Shown here one piece after another: positions 1 to 10,111 of a stretch of 64,000 nt of DNA; the first letter of the stretch is position 1; each line of letters opens with the position of its first letter. The stretch is from assembly GCF_000186865.1 (NCBI RefSeq), contig NW_008705570.1:1099395-1163394 (forward strand), in the 5' to 3' direction. A program made the translations under genes and the position numbers. The DNA comes from Aureococcus anophagefferens. Taxonomy: Eukaryota > Sar > Pelagophyceae > Pelagomonadales > Pelagomonadaceae. Under the pieces are notes generated by a model. It was not told the DNA's origin. It did not search any database and saw only the letters and a program-made list of their open reading frames with translations.

Positions 1-127
1 GTGCTTCGAGAACTCGACGAGAGCAATCGATCCGTCCAAAAATCAGCCGAATCGACTTCGATTTGATTGAGATAGAGAGTTCTGAAGTTTGGTGGGGACC
101 CCCCACCAGTGGTTGATTTCCACACAG
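1..127 (-). mobile_element. Introner element type 1, left end outside window
   Basis: This is the right-hand part of a type 1 introner lying in the minus-strand beta-helix gene. The visible part carries the shared core (GCTTCGAGAACTCGACGAGA) and ends with the terminal repeat GATTTCCACACAG. The neighbouring 8 bases (128-135) read GTCCGCGA on the gene strand and should be one copy of the target duplication, giving a GT 5' splice site. The other copy lies outside the window. In this and the following entries, strand means element orientation: plus is the orientation that reads TAGCTCGGTCAAATCGAAG in the core. Confidence 0.88.
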
Positions 128-135
128 TCGCGGAC

Positions 136-3100
136 GCGTGGAGCGTCGACCGCGTCAGCGAGGCCGCGCCGCCGTCGCCGGCCGCGTTACTTTTGAAGAC
201 GACGCCGCCGTGGACGCTCAGCGCGGCGTCCTCCGCCGCGAGGCCGCCGCCGGAGTCCGCGGCCGCGTTCGCTTCGAGCGCCGCGCCGGATCGCAGGAAC
301 GCGCGCGACCCCCGGCCCAGCAACAGGCCGCCGCCGTCCCTCGCCGCGTTGCCCGCGACGCGCCCGCGCAGGTCCACCGTCGACGTCTCCGCGACGTGGA
401 CGCCGCCGCCGGACCGCGACGCGACGTTGTCCTCGATCGCGCCGCCCGCGGCGACGACGACCCACGCGTCGCGCTCGCCCGCGACGCCGCCGCCGTCGAG
501 CGCGTCGCAGTTCCGCACGGCGCCGTCGTCGATCACCAGGACGTCGCCCGCCGCCAGGAAGACGCCGCCGCCGCGGTCGCCCGCGCCGCAGTCCGCGATC
601 TCCGACGCGCCGTCGACGACCAGGCTCCCGTGGACCCCGCCGCCGTCGCGCTCCGCGGCGCACGCGCGCACCGAGGACCCCCCCGACAGCCAGGCCGCGT
701 GGGGCGTGAAGATGCCGCCGCCGACCATGGCGCCGCAGCGCAGGATCGACGAGCCCGCGTCCGCGTGGACCGTGCCCGCCTGCACGTTGATCGCGCCGCC
801 GACGAACGTCGCGGAGCAGTCGGCGATCGTCGACGAGAACAGCGCCACGGGCACCAGCGTCGACGCGTCCTCCGCCTGCAACCCATAATAACTATAAATA
901 GCACCGCCGCCGTGGCCGCCGAGCGCCTGTGCCGGAAACGACCAGTGAGCTGGACCGGTCCGGCGAAACTTCTCGAGCTCGGTCGATTCGGCTCATGTTG
1001 GGACGAGTCGTTTGCTCTCGTCGCGCGCGTTCCAGAGAGCACTCGAACCTGTTCGATGACGCGCACATTGAAGTCGTGTCGACTCTTTTGTGTCCCGCCC
1101 GGCCGCGCGCGTGGCAGTTGCTGATCGACGACGCGTCCAGGACCACCGAGTCGCCCGACGCGACGCCGCCGCCGCTCTGGGCCGCCGTGCTGTCGGCGAT
1201 GCTGGAGCCCCGGCTGAGCGCGACGAGCCCGAAGGGTTCCGCGAAGACCGCGCCGCCGAAGCCCGCGTGGCAGTCCCGCAGCGCGCCGTCGACGACGACG
1301 AACGTCGCCGCGGCCGACACGTAGACGCAGCCGCCGCCCTCGTCGTCGCCGACGTCGCCGCCGGCGAGGGTCGCGCGGAGCACCGTCAGCGCCGCCATCG
1401 GCGTCAGGAATAGGAGCCGGTGCGGCGGGCCGACGGCTCGGAGCTCGTAGCGCGGCGCGGCGGCGTCGAGCTCGAGGCCCAGCGCCGCGTTCGCGAGCGC
1501 GGCCTCGCCGCCGCCGCCGAAGAGCGCCCGGGGCAGCATCGCGCCGGGGTAGCCCGCGTTTAAGGGCGCCACCTCGAGCGCCTCCGGCGCGTCGACGTCG
1601 CCGTCGAGCAGCGCCGTCGTCTCCGAGGAGCCCGCGAGCGCGTCGCGCACGCGCTCGAAGCGCGCCGACGGCTCCGGGAGCGCGGCGGACGGCGCCGGCG
1701 ACGCGGCGGCGAAGGGCGCCTCGCAGCCCAGGGCGACGTCGCCCGACCACGCCGGGGACGCCGGCAGGGAGAAGGTGTCGCGGAAGCCCGCGCGGCCCTC
1801 GACGCGGCCGAGCTGCCAGTGGACCTCCTCGGGGCTCGGGCCGTCGCCGGAGACCGTCAGCGAGTAGCAGACGTCGAGCTCGAGGCAGTGGAAGTCGACG
1901 GCGGACGCGCCCGACTCGAGGCCCCCGGACCCGACCGCGCCCCGTTCGCCGCGGATCTCGTAGGTCTCGCCCCAGCCGTCGCCCCAGAGGTCCCACATCT
2001 CCATGGGCGCCCAGACGCCGTCGCAGGCGCCGTCGTCGGGCCTCGCGACGCGCGCGTCGAGCGCCGTCGGCGCGGGCGCGACGGGCCCGTCCGCGTCGGG
2101 GAAGCCCGGGCACGACGCCGCGAGCGACGCGGTCCCCGCCTCGAGCGCGACGAAGCTCCGCGGCTCCTCGCAGGACACCGTCGTCCGCCAGAAGGCGTCC
2201 GCGTCCGCGGGCGCCGCGCCGGCGAACGCGGGCCCGAGGGTCCAGAAGCAGGGCGCGAAGACGCCCGGCCGCCCGCCGCTCACGTCGACGCGGTAGCAGC
2301 CGTCGCCGAGGCACAGGTCGTCGCGGACGTGCGCCGACGTGCGCTTCTCGCCGGCGGCGACGAGCGCCGCGGCGCCGTCGAAGACGGCGAGCGCGCGATC
2401 CTGCCACGCGCCGCGGAGCACGAGCGCGTAGCAGCGCCGCGCGTCCGACTCGAAGACGACGCCGCCGCCGTCGGCGCCGCAGTCGAAGCCGCAGGCGCCC
2501 GTCTGGTCGTCGTAGGCGCAGCCGGGCGTGGCCGCGCAGGCCGCGACGTCGCACGCGTAGCACGCGTCGCGCGAGCACGCGGGCGCGAGGAACCCGGCCG
2601 CGAGGTCGACGGCGCAGAGGTCGCCCGCGCCCGGCAGGCTCTGGCTCGCGCAGCCCGGCACGGCGTCGCAGGCGGACGCCGTCGCGCAGAGCGCGCAGGA
2701 CGCCGGGCCGCAGGCCTGCGCGCCGCAGCCGTAGTAGGCCTCGTCCTTGCCGCACGCGTCGCCGAACGCGCACCCGGGCGCCGCGTCGCAGAGCTGCGGC
2801 ACGGGGCAGAGCTCGCAGAGCTCCGCGCGGCAGGGCCCCATGCCGTCCTCGAGGAAGCTCAGGTCCTGGGCGCACGTCCCGAAGGGCGTCGTCGAGCAGA
2901 GGAGCAGCGCGTCGCACGCGGCGCCGGCGCCGCACGCGCCGCAGTTGACGTTCGAGCACGCCAGCGCGGCGTCGTCGGCCTCGCAGCGCGTCGCGTCCTC
3001 CGAGAGCTTGCAGCCGGGCACGTAGCCGACGGCGCAGAGGTCCTCGTCGCAATTGCCGCAGGCGTAGTAGGGCACGCACGCGTCCGGGCGCGCGCACGCG

Positions 3101-4119
3101 AAGGACGCGCCGAGCAGCGCCGGGTCGCCCTCGTAGAGCTCGCAGGTCTCGCTCGCGCGGCAGGCGCCCTCGCCGCAGGACTCGCAGTCGTCGCAGCGCG
3201 GGTCCACGCAGAGGTCGGCGCCGTCCGCGTCCTCGACGACCGCGCAACCCGCGGCGGCGCAGGCTTCCCCCGTCCCGCAGGCCCAGCAGTGGTCCGGGGA
3301 GCAGTCCCGGGCCTCGACGCACAGGCCCTCGTGGCGCATGCAGCCGTCCGTGGCGTCGCAGTCGTCCTCGAGGCAAAAGTAGCAGTTCGTCGGCGAGCAG
3401 GCCTCGACGCAGAGCTTGGGTCGGAAGTCGTCGTCCGCGCCGGCGAAGAGGTCGGAGGCGTCGACGAGGTCGCAGCCCCGGGCCTCGCACTCGTCTTCCC
3501 CGCAGACGTGGCACTTGCCCGCGCCGCACGCCTCGGCGCAGTAGTCGCCGAGCCACTCGCAGCCGTCCGCGGCGCCGCACTCGGCCTCGGCGCACGCCCA
3601 GCAGTCGTAGTCGCCCGAGCACTCCCGGAACGCCGTGCAGCTCGGGTGGAAGTAGTCCGCCGCCCCGGGCCCGCCGCGCGGCGCGTCGAGCATGCACCCG
3701 TCGACGCCCGCGCACTCGTCGAGGCCGCAGGCGAAGCACGTCGCCGCCCCGCACGCGTGATTCGTGTCGCAGAACGGGTAGTCGCCGCCGACCCACGCGC
3801 AGCCGTCGCCCGCGGCGTCGCACTCGTCCGCCGCGCGGCAGGACCAGCACGCCGTCTCGGAGCAGGTCTCGCCGCAGTAGTCGAACTCGGCCTCGTAGAA
3901 GCAGCCCGCGGCCTCGCAGCTCGACGCCGTCGGGCAGGACCAGCACTCGGCGTGCTCGCAGGCGTCGTCGCCGGCGTCGAGGCGGCGGCGCGACCAGGCC
4001 TCGACGAGGCGCCGCCACGCGGGCGAGTCCGCCTCCGCCGGCGGCGCTGCGACGCCGCCGGCGGACGGCCGCGACGCCGCGACGAGCGGCAGCAGCCGCG
4101 CGACCCAAAGCGCCGCCAT
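136..4119 (-). CDS. Secreted Cys-rich protein with Pmp-like beta-helix repeats (3' end off window)
   Basis: The protein starts at 4119 with a signal peptide (MAALWVARLLPLVAAS). About 450 residues of Cys-rich modules follow, roughly 40 residues each, of the form CxxCxxxxxCxxxxGC. Next come two WGDGWGETY-type beta domains, then a run of repeats with GGGV/GGAI turns and single Cys residues, the pattern of polymorphic-outer-membrane-protein or pectin-lyase-like beta helices. Exons are 4119-1111 and 926-136, and a third lies left of the window. The first intron (1110-927) is a diverged introner and joins NCH to ALGGHGGG in frame. The second starts at 135 with GT. A cell-surface or extracellular-matrix role is inferred, with no enzyme motif seen. 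The 1266 codons visible are not the whole protein. Confidence 0.75.
927..1102 (+). mobile_element. Diverged introner element, 176 bp
   Basis: This is an intron of the minus-strand beta-helix gene. Flanking direct repeats at 919-926 and 1103-1110 read, on the gene strand, GCGCTCGG (downstream) and GCGCGCGG (upstream), a 7 of 8 match. It keeps parts of the type 1 core (GAGCTCGGTCGATTCGGCT, TTGCTCTCGTCG, CACATTGAAGTCG) and a CACAG 3' end on the gene strand. The opposite terminal repeat has been lost. Its 5' splice site is GC. It is probably an old copy. Confidence 0.75.
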
Positions 4120-4246
4120 GGTGGCCGCCGCCTTCGAGGAGTTTCGAGGCTTCTTGACCTTCACCGCTCCTTCACCGTCGGTCGAGGACCCCCTAAGGAC
4201 CCCCGCGGACGATCGGGGAGACCGGCCACGCTCCTCTATGACCGCC

Positions 4247-5137
4247 TCACCGTCGCCACTCGCACTCGAAGCTCTCCGTGGCGGAGTACTTGCAGTTGCA
4301 CCGCGTGTTGAAGAGCTCCCGCTCGAAGTCCGGGAACCAGCCGCGCCAGCGCGCCTCCGCGACCATGATGGACCGGTTGAGGCCGTTGTCCTCGAAGGAC
4401 TCGACGACGGCGTCGGACATGAAGAAGTAGAGGTAGTCGTCGTAGATGCGGTAGGCCCGCGTGTCCACGGGAGGCCCGAGGTTCGCGGCCGTCCAAGAAA
4501 ATCCGTTGGCGTCGAACTCGGACGCGAGGCCGTAGGCGCAGAAGCCGCCGAAGCGCGGCTCGTAGCGGCCCGGGTCGTCGACGAAGGCGCGCCGGTTGAT
4601 CGCGTTCTTGAAGTACCAGCGGTAGCCCTTGTAGTCGTAGGAGAAGTCGCGGCCGCCCTCGATGAGGTTGCCGTGGAACGGCGAGACGACGTCGAGGCCG
4701 TTGAGCACGGGCACCTTGGACGTCGTGCAGTTGCAGTCCTCCTTGCACGCCGTCGCGTGGTACTCGAAGGGCGCGTCGTCCGTGGCGTTGGCCGCGGGCG
4801 CGGCCGCGCCGTCGTCGTCGCCGGGCCGCGGCGGCGACGGCCGCGTCGTCGCCGTCGGCCAGGGCACGAAGGCGTTCGCCGCCGCGGCGGTCGGCGCCGG
4901 CGTCGCGATCTGCGCCGACGCGAGGGTCGCCGCGTGCGGGGCGAGCGGCGCGGCGGCGAGCGGCGCTTCGAGCGGACGTCGCCGCGCCGTGACCGCCGCG
5001 GCGGCGAACATGGCCGTCGCCGCGATGGCGGCGCCCGCGAGGGCCCGGCGGCCGGATCGCGGGGCGGGCGGCCGCGCGGGCGCGTCGAGGGCGTCGGCCT
5101 CGGTCCCCCGAGGGCTGCCCATCTCAGAGTGCGCCAT
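4247..5137 (-). CDS. Membrane-anchored YHS-domain protein
   Basis: 296 residues. A short cytosolic N-terminus is followed by one hydrophobic segment at about residues 37-55 and a Pro/Ala-rich linker. The C-terminal half holds a YHS-like domain: NGLDVVSPFHGN, then YDYKGYRWYFKNAINRRAF, then DPGRYEPRFGGFCAYGLASE. YHS domains occur in metal-handling ATPases and in stand-alone secreted or periplasmic proteins, and may bind metal. Six Cys lie outside the domain (CKEDCNC and CNC), suggesting a disulfide-stabilised extracytosolic fold. The start at 5137 is the first ATG before the hydrophobic anchor. Only 63 bp separate it from the divergent kinase-like gene at 5201, so the two probably share a promoter. 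The substrate is unknown. Confidence 0.75.
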   Translation of the reverse strand: MAHSEMGSPRGTEADALDAPARPPAPRSGRRALAGAAIAATAMFAAAAVTARRRPLEAPLAAAPLAPHAATLASAQIATPAPTAAAANAFVPWPTATTRPSPPRPGDDDGAAAPAANATDDAPFEYHATACKEDCNCTTSKVPVLNGLDVVSPFHGNLIEGGRDFSYDYKGYRWYFKNAINRRAFVDDPGRYEPRFGGFCAYGLASEFDANGFSWTAANLGPPVDTRAYRIYDDYLYFFMSDAVVESFEDNGLNRSIMVAEARWRGWFPDFERELFNTRCNCKYSATESFECEWRR

Positions 5138-5200
5138 CGATTTGGCCACAAGTGCGGGTTGATATTCGCCGTCAAACAAAACGCTGCCCTTTTGTGCACT

Positions 5201-6172
5201 ATGGTGGCCCTCTCTTTGCCCATCCCCAAGGAGCCCGTCGCCCGGGACGAGCCGACGGCGGCCGACGGCGACGGGCTGCCGCCCTTCTTCGAGCTCTGGC
5301 TGTCGCAGAAGCTCGGGAAGACCGTGCGAAGCGTCCGCCTCCTCGACGAGCCGCCGAGCGCGCTCTCGCGCGTCCAGGTCGTCGAGGCGGCCTGCGAAGA
5401 CGGGTCGTTCGTCGAGCTCGTGCTCAAGTCGACGCGCTTCCCCGTGCCCGCCGCCCGCGTCGCCCTCGGCCTCGCGCGCGAGGCCGACTTCTACAACGAC
5501 GTCGCGCCGCGCCTCGGCGCGCTCGTCCCCCGCTGCTACTTCGCGGGCGGCGACGTCGCGACGGGCGACATGATGGTCCTCCTGGAGCGGCGCGCGCCCG
5601 GCGAGGCGGACCACGCCGCCGCCGCGCGCGCCTACGCGGCGCTCCACGCGGCGACGTGGGGCGCGCCGCGGCGGCACTGGCATCGCGCCGCGGCGCCCGA
5701 CGCGGCCGCGTGGCGCCGGCTCGGGGCGAGCGTGACGGTTGACGCGCGCCTCGCGGCGCGCGCCGCCGCGGGCGCCGCGGCCTACGACGGGCCCGTGTGC
5801 CTCTGCCACGGCCACGCGCGCGCGGACCACGCCGTCGCCGGCGGTTTCGCGAGCTTCGGCCTCGCCGGCGTCGGGCCGGCGACGGCGGACCTCGGCGCCT
5901 ACTGCATCGCGGCCCTCGCGCCCGAGGAGCGCCGGGCGACGGAGCGCGCGCTCGTCGCGACGTACGCGCGCGCGCTCGACGCGGAGCTCGCCGCCGCGGG
6001 CCTCGACGCGGCCGCGGCCGCGCCGGACGCGTGCTGGCGCCGCTACGTCGACGGCGGCGTCGCCGCGTGGCTCGCCCTCCTCCCGGACCTCGCGCCGACG
6101 CTCCCGCCGGGCGAGGCCCAGACCATCGCGGACCGCCTCGCCGCGTTCGTCGACGACCACCCGGGCGCCTAG
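5201..6172 (+). CDS. CHK/APH-type small-molecule kinase-like protein
   Basis: 323 residues resembling the ecdysteroid/choline kinase-like (CHK, DUF1679) branch of the aminoglycoside phosphotransferase fold. The N-lobe contains VELVLKSTRFPVP, where the Lys would contact ATP. READFYNDVAPRL matches the conserved E-x-x-F-Y helix. The catalytic loop reads CLCHGHARADH in place of the usual HGDxxxxN, so the catalytic Asp is shifted or missing. A TADLGAYCIA segment sits where the second metal-binding Asp is expected. It could be a diverged kinase or a pseudo-kinase. The substrate cannot be predicted. The start is the first ATG (5201), 63 bp from the divergent YHS gene. Confidence 0.65.
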   Translation: MVALSLPIPKEPVARDEPTAADGDGLPPFFELWLSQKLGKTVRSVRLLDEPPSALSRVQVVEAACEDGSFVELVLKSTRFPVPAARVALGLAREADFYNDVAPRLGALVPRCYFAGGDVATGDMMVLLERRAPGEADHAAAARAYAALHAATWGAPRRHWHRAAAPDAAAWRRLGASVTVDARLAARAAAGAAAYDGPVCLCHGHARADHAVAGGFASFGLAGVGPATADLGAYCIAALAPEERRATERALVATYARALDAELAAAGLDAAAAAPDACWRRYVDGGVAAWLALLPDLAPTLPPGEAQTIADRLAAFVDDHPGA

Positions 6173-6378
6173 GCCGCCGGCGGCGGCGCGGAGCAGGGGG
6201 GGCACGATGTCCTTCGGTTCTTACACGTCTCGTTACGCGGGGTTCGACGCAGCGCCACTGGCAACTCGACTTCTGGCGGCCGCGGCACACGCACGGTAAA
6301 TTTGGACGAAGGTAAGCTAGTTATCACATGCCAGGCTAGTCATCCGGGCTCGTTATCCCCCCCGACGGCGACCTGCGC

Positions 6379-7839
6379 TCAGAAGTTACTCACGTGCGTG
6401 GCGTCGAAGGGCCGGAGCTTGTCGACGGCGCCGTAGGCCGCCATGGCGTGGGCCCGGCCGCCGAGGAAGGCGCGCGCGGTGGCGCGGAGGTCCTCGGGCG
6501 ATACCGCGTCGACGCGCGCGAGGAGCTCGGCGAGGGGCACGCGGCGGTCGTAGGTGAGGAACTGGCGGCCGATCTCCTCGCAGACGTGGGCGAGCGCGTC
6601 GAGCTGGGAGATGACGTTCGCCTTGAGCTGCGCCTTCGCGCGCGCGACGGCGTCGTCGTCCATGAGGTCGCCGCGGCCGAGCGCGGCGAGGTGACCCATC
6701 GTCGCGGCGACGGCGGCGTCGCAGCCCGACGCCGGCGCCACGAGGTAGAGGCCGAAGAGGCCGCCGTCCTTGTAGCACGTGTTGAACGTCACGTACGAGT
6801 GGCAGTCGTCGGACGCCGCGAGAACGCGCGCGAGCGCGCCCGGCGCGCCGCCGGCGCCGCCCGCCGCCGGGTTGAGCCGGTCCCACTGGCCCAGCAGCGT
6901 CTGGAGCACCATGAGCGGCACCGCGTACTTGGACGTCCACGACGCGCCGGAAAACGCGAGCGCGACGTGCGCGCGCGGCTCGTCGGCGTCGGGCCGCCGC
7001 ACCTCCGTCGGCGTGAAGACGGCCGCGTCGAAGTCCGCGGGGAAGGTCGTCTGGGAGCTCCGCGGCCGCGCGCCCCAGTGCTCCGATGCCAGGTCGACGA
7101 CGGCGCCGTGGTCCAAGTTGCCCGCGGCGGCGACGACCATGCGCGGCGCGGTGTAGTGCGTCCGCACGTAGGCGTCCAAATCGTCGCGCGAGATGGTCCG
7201 GATGTTCGCCTCGGGCCCCAAGATCGTGCGGCCCAGGCCGCCGCCGCGGTACGCGGCCTCGTGGAGCAAATCCAAGATGAGCTCCTCGTGCTGCTTGTTC
7301 ACCTCCTCCATCTCCCTCAATATGACATCGCGCTCGCGCTCCACGGCGCCCGCGTCCAGGAGGGAGTTCTGGAGGATGTCGCCCAGGATCTCCATGCCCG
7401 CGCCGACGTCCTCCTTGAAGAGCTTCGCGTAGTAGACCGTCTGCTCGCGCGACGTGTACGCGTTGAGGTGCGCGCCCATGTCCTCGACCTCGACCTCGAG
7501 GGACCGCTGGCTCCGCTTCGCCGTGCCCTTGAAGGCGATGTGCTCCAGGAAGTGGGCGCTGCCGTTGTTCGACGCCGCCTCGTAGCGGCTGCCGGCGTCG
7601 ATCCACACGCCCAGGGTCACGGTCTCGCACTCCGCGGGCGTGCGCTCCGTCGCGACGCGCAGGCCGTTGGGGAGCGTCGAGCACTCCGTCAGCTCCGGCA
7701 GGGCGCCGAAGAAGCGCCGGGCCCCGAGGTCGCGGCCGAGGCGGCGAGCGGCAAGCATCGCGCCGCGCGGCTTCGCAGAGGCCAGCATTCGCTGCATCGC
7801 GCCGCGATACTCCCTCGTCCGGCCTGTGCGACGCCTCAA
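6379..7839 (-). CDS. PMPCB: Mitochondrial processing peptidase, beta subunit (M16)
   Basis: 486 residues from 7839, or 472 from the second Met at 7797. This is the catalytic subunit of the matrix protease that removes mitochondrial targeting peptides. The zinc site is intact: HFLEH at residues 96-100, followed about 75 residues later by the third ligand region (RERDVILREMEEV). The N-terminus is rich in Arg, Ala and Ser without acidic residues, as expected of a mitochondrial presequence. The C-terminal M16 half-domain with its flexible glycine-rich loop region follows. Keeping HxxEH argues for beta rather than alpha. In some lineages the beta subunit also serves as core protein 1 of complex III, which cannot be excluded. 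No intron is seen. Confidence 0.93.
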   Translation of the reverse strand: MRRRTGRTREYRGAMQRMLASAKPRGAMLAARRLGRDLGARRFFGALPELTECSTLPNGLRVATERTPAECETVTLGVWIDAGSRYEAASNNGSAHFLEHIAFKGTAKRSQRSLEVEVEDMGAHLNAYTSREQTVYYAKLFKEDVGAGMEILGDILQNSLLDAGAVERERDVILREMEEVNKQHEELILDLLHEAAYRGGGLGRTILGPEANIRTISRDDLDAYVRTHYTAPRMVVAAAGNLDHGAVVDLASEHWGARPRSSQTTFPADFDAAVFTPTEVRRPDADEPRAHVALAFSGASWTSKYAVPLMVLQTLLGQWDRLNPAAGGAGGAPGALARVLAASDDCHSYVTFNTCYKDGGLFGLYLVAPASGCDAAVAATMGHLAALGRGDLMDDDAVARAKAQLKANVISQLDALAHVCEEIGRQFLTYDRRVPLAELLARVDAVSPEDLRATARAFLGGRAHAMAAYGAVDKLRPFDATHVSNF

Positions 7840-7956
7840 GTGACGCCTCTGTGTGTGGACGCCGTCAATTACGCCGTCGCCACCGGTCGCCGGACAACCG
7901 CGGGGGGCTCAACAGGCACGAATTAAAGCACGAGGGGCGTCCCGCCCGGCCGGCCC

Positions 7957-9114
7957 CTAGGGCGGCGCGGCGATGTCCAGCGCGACGTCGCGGGGCGCCG
8001 CGGACGGGCGGCGGTGGAGGACCGCGTCCGACGCGTGCGCCGCGCCGCTCGCCGCGTGCGCCGCCGCGCCGGACGCGCGGTGGACGACGCCCCCGGCGAC
8101 GTGCGCCGCGCCGGCCGCGCCGTGGACGACGCCCCCGGCGACGTCGGCCGCGCCGTGCGCGACGACCTCCCCGGCGGCGCGCTCCGCGGCGGTCGCGGCG
8201 TCCGACGCGGCGAGCTTCACCTTGGACGCCGCGCGCGCCGCGGCCTCCTTGGCGGCCGCCATGTTCGACTCGATGAGGTCCGTTGTCACGCCGATGGCCA
8301 TGGCGATGATGCCGACGCCGATGAGGATGAAGAGCACCTCCCAGAGCGTGACGTCGCGGATGCTGTAGTCGCCGAAGCCGATCGTCGACAGCGTCACGAA
8401 CGCGTAGTAGCACCCGTTGCCCAAAGTCCAGCCCATCTCCTCGGACGCGTGGTACCCGTAGGCCAGCACGAAGAGGAACGGCAGCGCGAACACGAACATG
8501 CACATGCACCCCTGGAAGGCCTTCGTGTCGCCTGCGGACGGCGGCGTGAGGGGGAGAAACAGGGACGGGGGGACGCCGCGCGCCTTTTCACCGATGCTCG
8601 CGAGGTCGTGGTGCACCTTCTTGTTGAGGCGCGCGATGCCCGCCATGAAGTAGCCCAGGGCGATGACGCCGGGGAAGAAGATGATTACGACGAGGACCTT
8701 GCCGCCCGCCGTCGCGGGCGTGAACGTGCCGTAGCCGATGGTCGTGAAGATCGTGAACGCGAAGTAGAACGACCCGATCCAGTTCCAGTTGCAGTGCTTG
8801 AGCTTCGACGTGCACTTGGAGTCGAGGTCCGCGCGGTTGCAGCGGCCGCAGCGCGGCGTCGGCACGGAGAGCGCGTCGACGATGTCCGCGTAGTCCGACT
8901 TCGTGATGTTGTACTTGGCCCGCATGCCGGCGAGCGTCACGCGGGCGTGCATCGCGCGGCTGAGCTCCTTGGGCGTCTCGATGGCCTGGAACGCCGACGC
9001 CGCGCAGGCCGTGAGCACGAAGAGGAGCACGACGGACTTCCATCCCCGCCATCCGCCCCGCTGCCCACCATCGTCTAACCAAAAACACTTTTTGTTTTCA
9101 TTGAACCTAAACAT
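7957..9114 (-). CDS. Two-pore-domain potassium channel
   Basis: 385 residues. Four membrane segments enclose two pore loops with K+ selectivity filters: TTIGYGT at 124-130 and TLSTIGFGDY at 241-250. The arrangement TM1-P1-TM2-TM3-P2-TM4 is that of TPK/TWIK channels. The long first extracellular loop carries four Cys (CGRC, CTSKLKHC). The C-terminal tail (about 275-385) is an Ala/His/Val-rich repetitive region, probably cytosolic. A 45-nt in-frame stretch near 8532-8576 (GVPPSLFLPLTPPSA) is pyrimidine-rich and ends in GCAG, so it may be a small intron. The start at 9114 is only 24 bp from the divergent SGNH gene at 9139, so transcripts or promoters must overlap. Confidence 0.9.
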   Translation of the reverse strand: MFRFNENKKCFWLDDGGQRGGWRGWKSVVLLFVLTACAASAFQAIETPKELSRAMHARVTLAGMRAKYNITKSDYADIVDALSVPTPRCGRCNRADLDSKCTSKLKHCNWNWIGSFYFAFTIFTTIGYGTFTPATAGGKVLVVIIFFPGVIALGYFMAGIARLNKKVHHDLASIGEKARGVPPSLFLPLTPPSAGDTKAFQGCMCMFVFALPFLFVLAYGYHASEEMGWTLGNGCYYAFVTLSTIGFGDYSIRDVTLWEVLFILIGVGIIAMAIGVTTDLIESNMAAAKEAAARAASKVKLAASDAATAAERAAGEVVAHGAADVAGGVVHGAAGAAHVAGGVVHRASGAAAHAASGAAHASDAVLHRRPSAAPRDVALDIAAPP

Positions 9115-9138
9115 CGGCCCGAGGCTGGGTCGTGGCCG

Positions 9139-10095
9139 ATGAAGGCCTCGATGAGGCTTCTCGGCGTCTGGGCTGCACTGCTTGCGTTGCCCATCGCAAT
9201 TGCGAGGAACGCGACGTCGTGCTGGGGCAGCTGCGGCGTCTTCGACGACGAGCGCTGCTCCGTGTCGGAGGCGTCGTCGGTGCTGGTACTTGGCGACAGC
9301 GTGACGCAGAGCTTCATGCCGGCGCTGGAGGAGCTGCTGCGGCCCCTGGGCCTCGCACCGATCATGCCCTCGGGTGAGTCGCGCAAGGGCTGGTGCGGCT
9401 CTTCCCACGGGCTGCGAGGATGTTTGGAGCCCCTCGTCGACGGACGCCGCTTCGCGGTCGTCTATTTCAATTGGGGTTTACACGACATCAAGCCCCACAC
9501 CTACGCCAAGGTCTCGCGCGCGGAGTACCGCAGCAATATGATCGACGCGTTCCGTCTGCTGAACGCGTCGACGCGCAGTCTCGTGTTTGCGACGACGACC
9601 CCGGTCGGCGCGCGAAACGCGAAGCGCGGCGACGGCGACGTCGTCGAGCTCAACGCGGTCGCGCGCGAGGTCTTCGCCGACACGGCCGTCCTCGACTTGT
9701 ACGCGGCCGTCGTCGACGAGTGCCGGAAGACCTACCCGGGATTCCCGGAACAGTCGGACTGCCCGCGAATGCAAACCGACGAAATCCACCCGACGGCCGC
9801 GGGGCAGCGCCTGCTCGCGCTCCTCGCGGCGTCGGCCATCCTCCAGGCCGCCGAGGCGCCCATCGGCGAGGCCGTCGTCAACGCGTCCGCCGCGTCCTGC
9901 GTCCGCGACGTGCGCTACTACGACTCCCGCGCGCGCGACGGGAAGGAGCCGCGCTGGTGGATCATCGCCATCGCCGGCGCCGTCCTCGTCGTGCTCGCAG
10001 TGCTGGCCGCGGCCCTGCGCTGCCGCCGCGCAACCCCCCGACCCGAATCCCCGACGTCCGGCGTCGCCCTCGTCCCCGCGGCCGCGCTCGCGTGA
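9139..10095 (+). CDS. SGNH/GDSL-type hydrolase, secreted with C-terminal membrane anchor
   Basis: 318 residues. The signal peptide is at 1-22. Block I (VLVLGDSVTQS) places the nucleophile Ser at about 54. Block V is TDEIH, with Asp 214 and His 217. NWGLHDIKP gives the Asn block (III). A single membrane helix (WWIIAIAGAVLVVLAVLAAAL) precedes a short basic tail, so the catalytic domain should face the outside or the lumen. It resembles the GDSL esterase/PC-esterase families that act on acylated glycans. The exact ester is unknown. Six Cys in the ectodomain suggest disulfides. It shares a 24-bp divergent spacer with the K+ channel. Confidence 0.83.
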   Translation: MKASMRLLGVWAALLALPIAIARNATSCWGSCGVFDDERCSVSEASSVLVLGDSVTQSFMPALEELLRPLGLAPIMPSGESRKGWCGSSHGLRGCLEPLVDGRRFAVVYFNWGLHDIKPHTYAKVSRAEYRSNMIDAFRLLNASTRSLVFATTTPVGARNAKRGDGDVVELNAVAREVFADTAVLDLYAAVVDECRKTYPGFPEQSDCPRMQTDEIHPTAAGQRLLALLAASAILQAAEAPIGEAVVNASAASCVRDVRYYDSRARDGKEPRWWIIAIAGAVLVVLAVLAAALRCRRATPRPESPTSGVALVPAAALA

Positions 10096-10111
10096 GACAG
10101 ACAGTAATACG

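Noticed and set aside
533..4108. 1191-codon minus-strand open frame
   Set aside because: Arg/Gly/Pro-rich shadow of the beta-helix gene in another frame; at this GC content stops are rare and long false frames are common.
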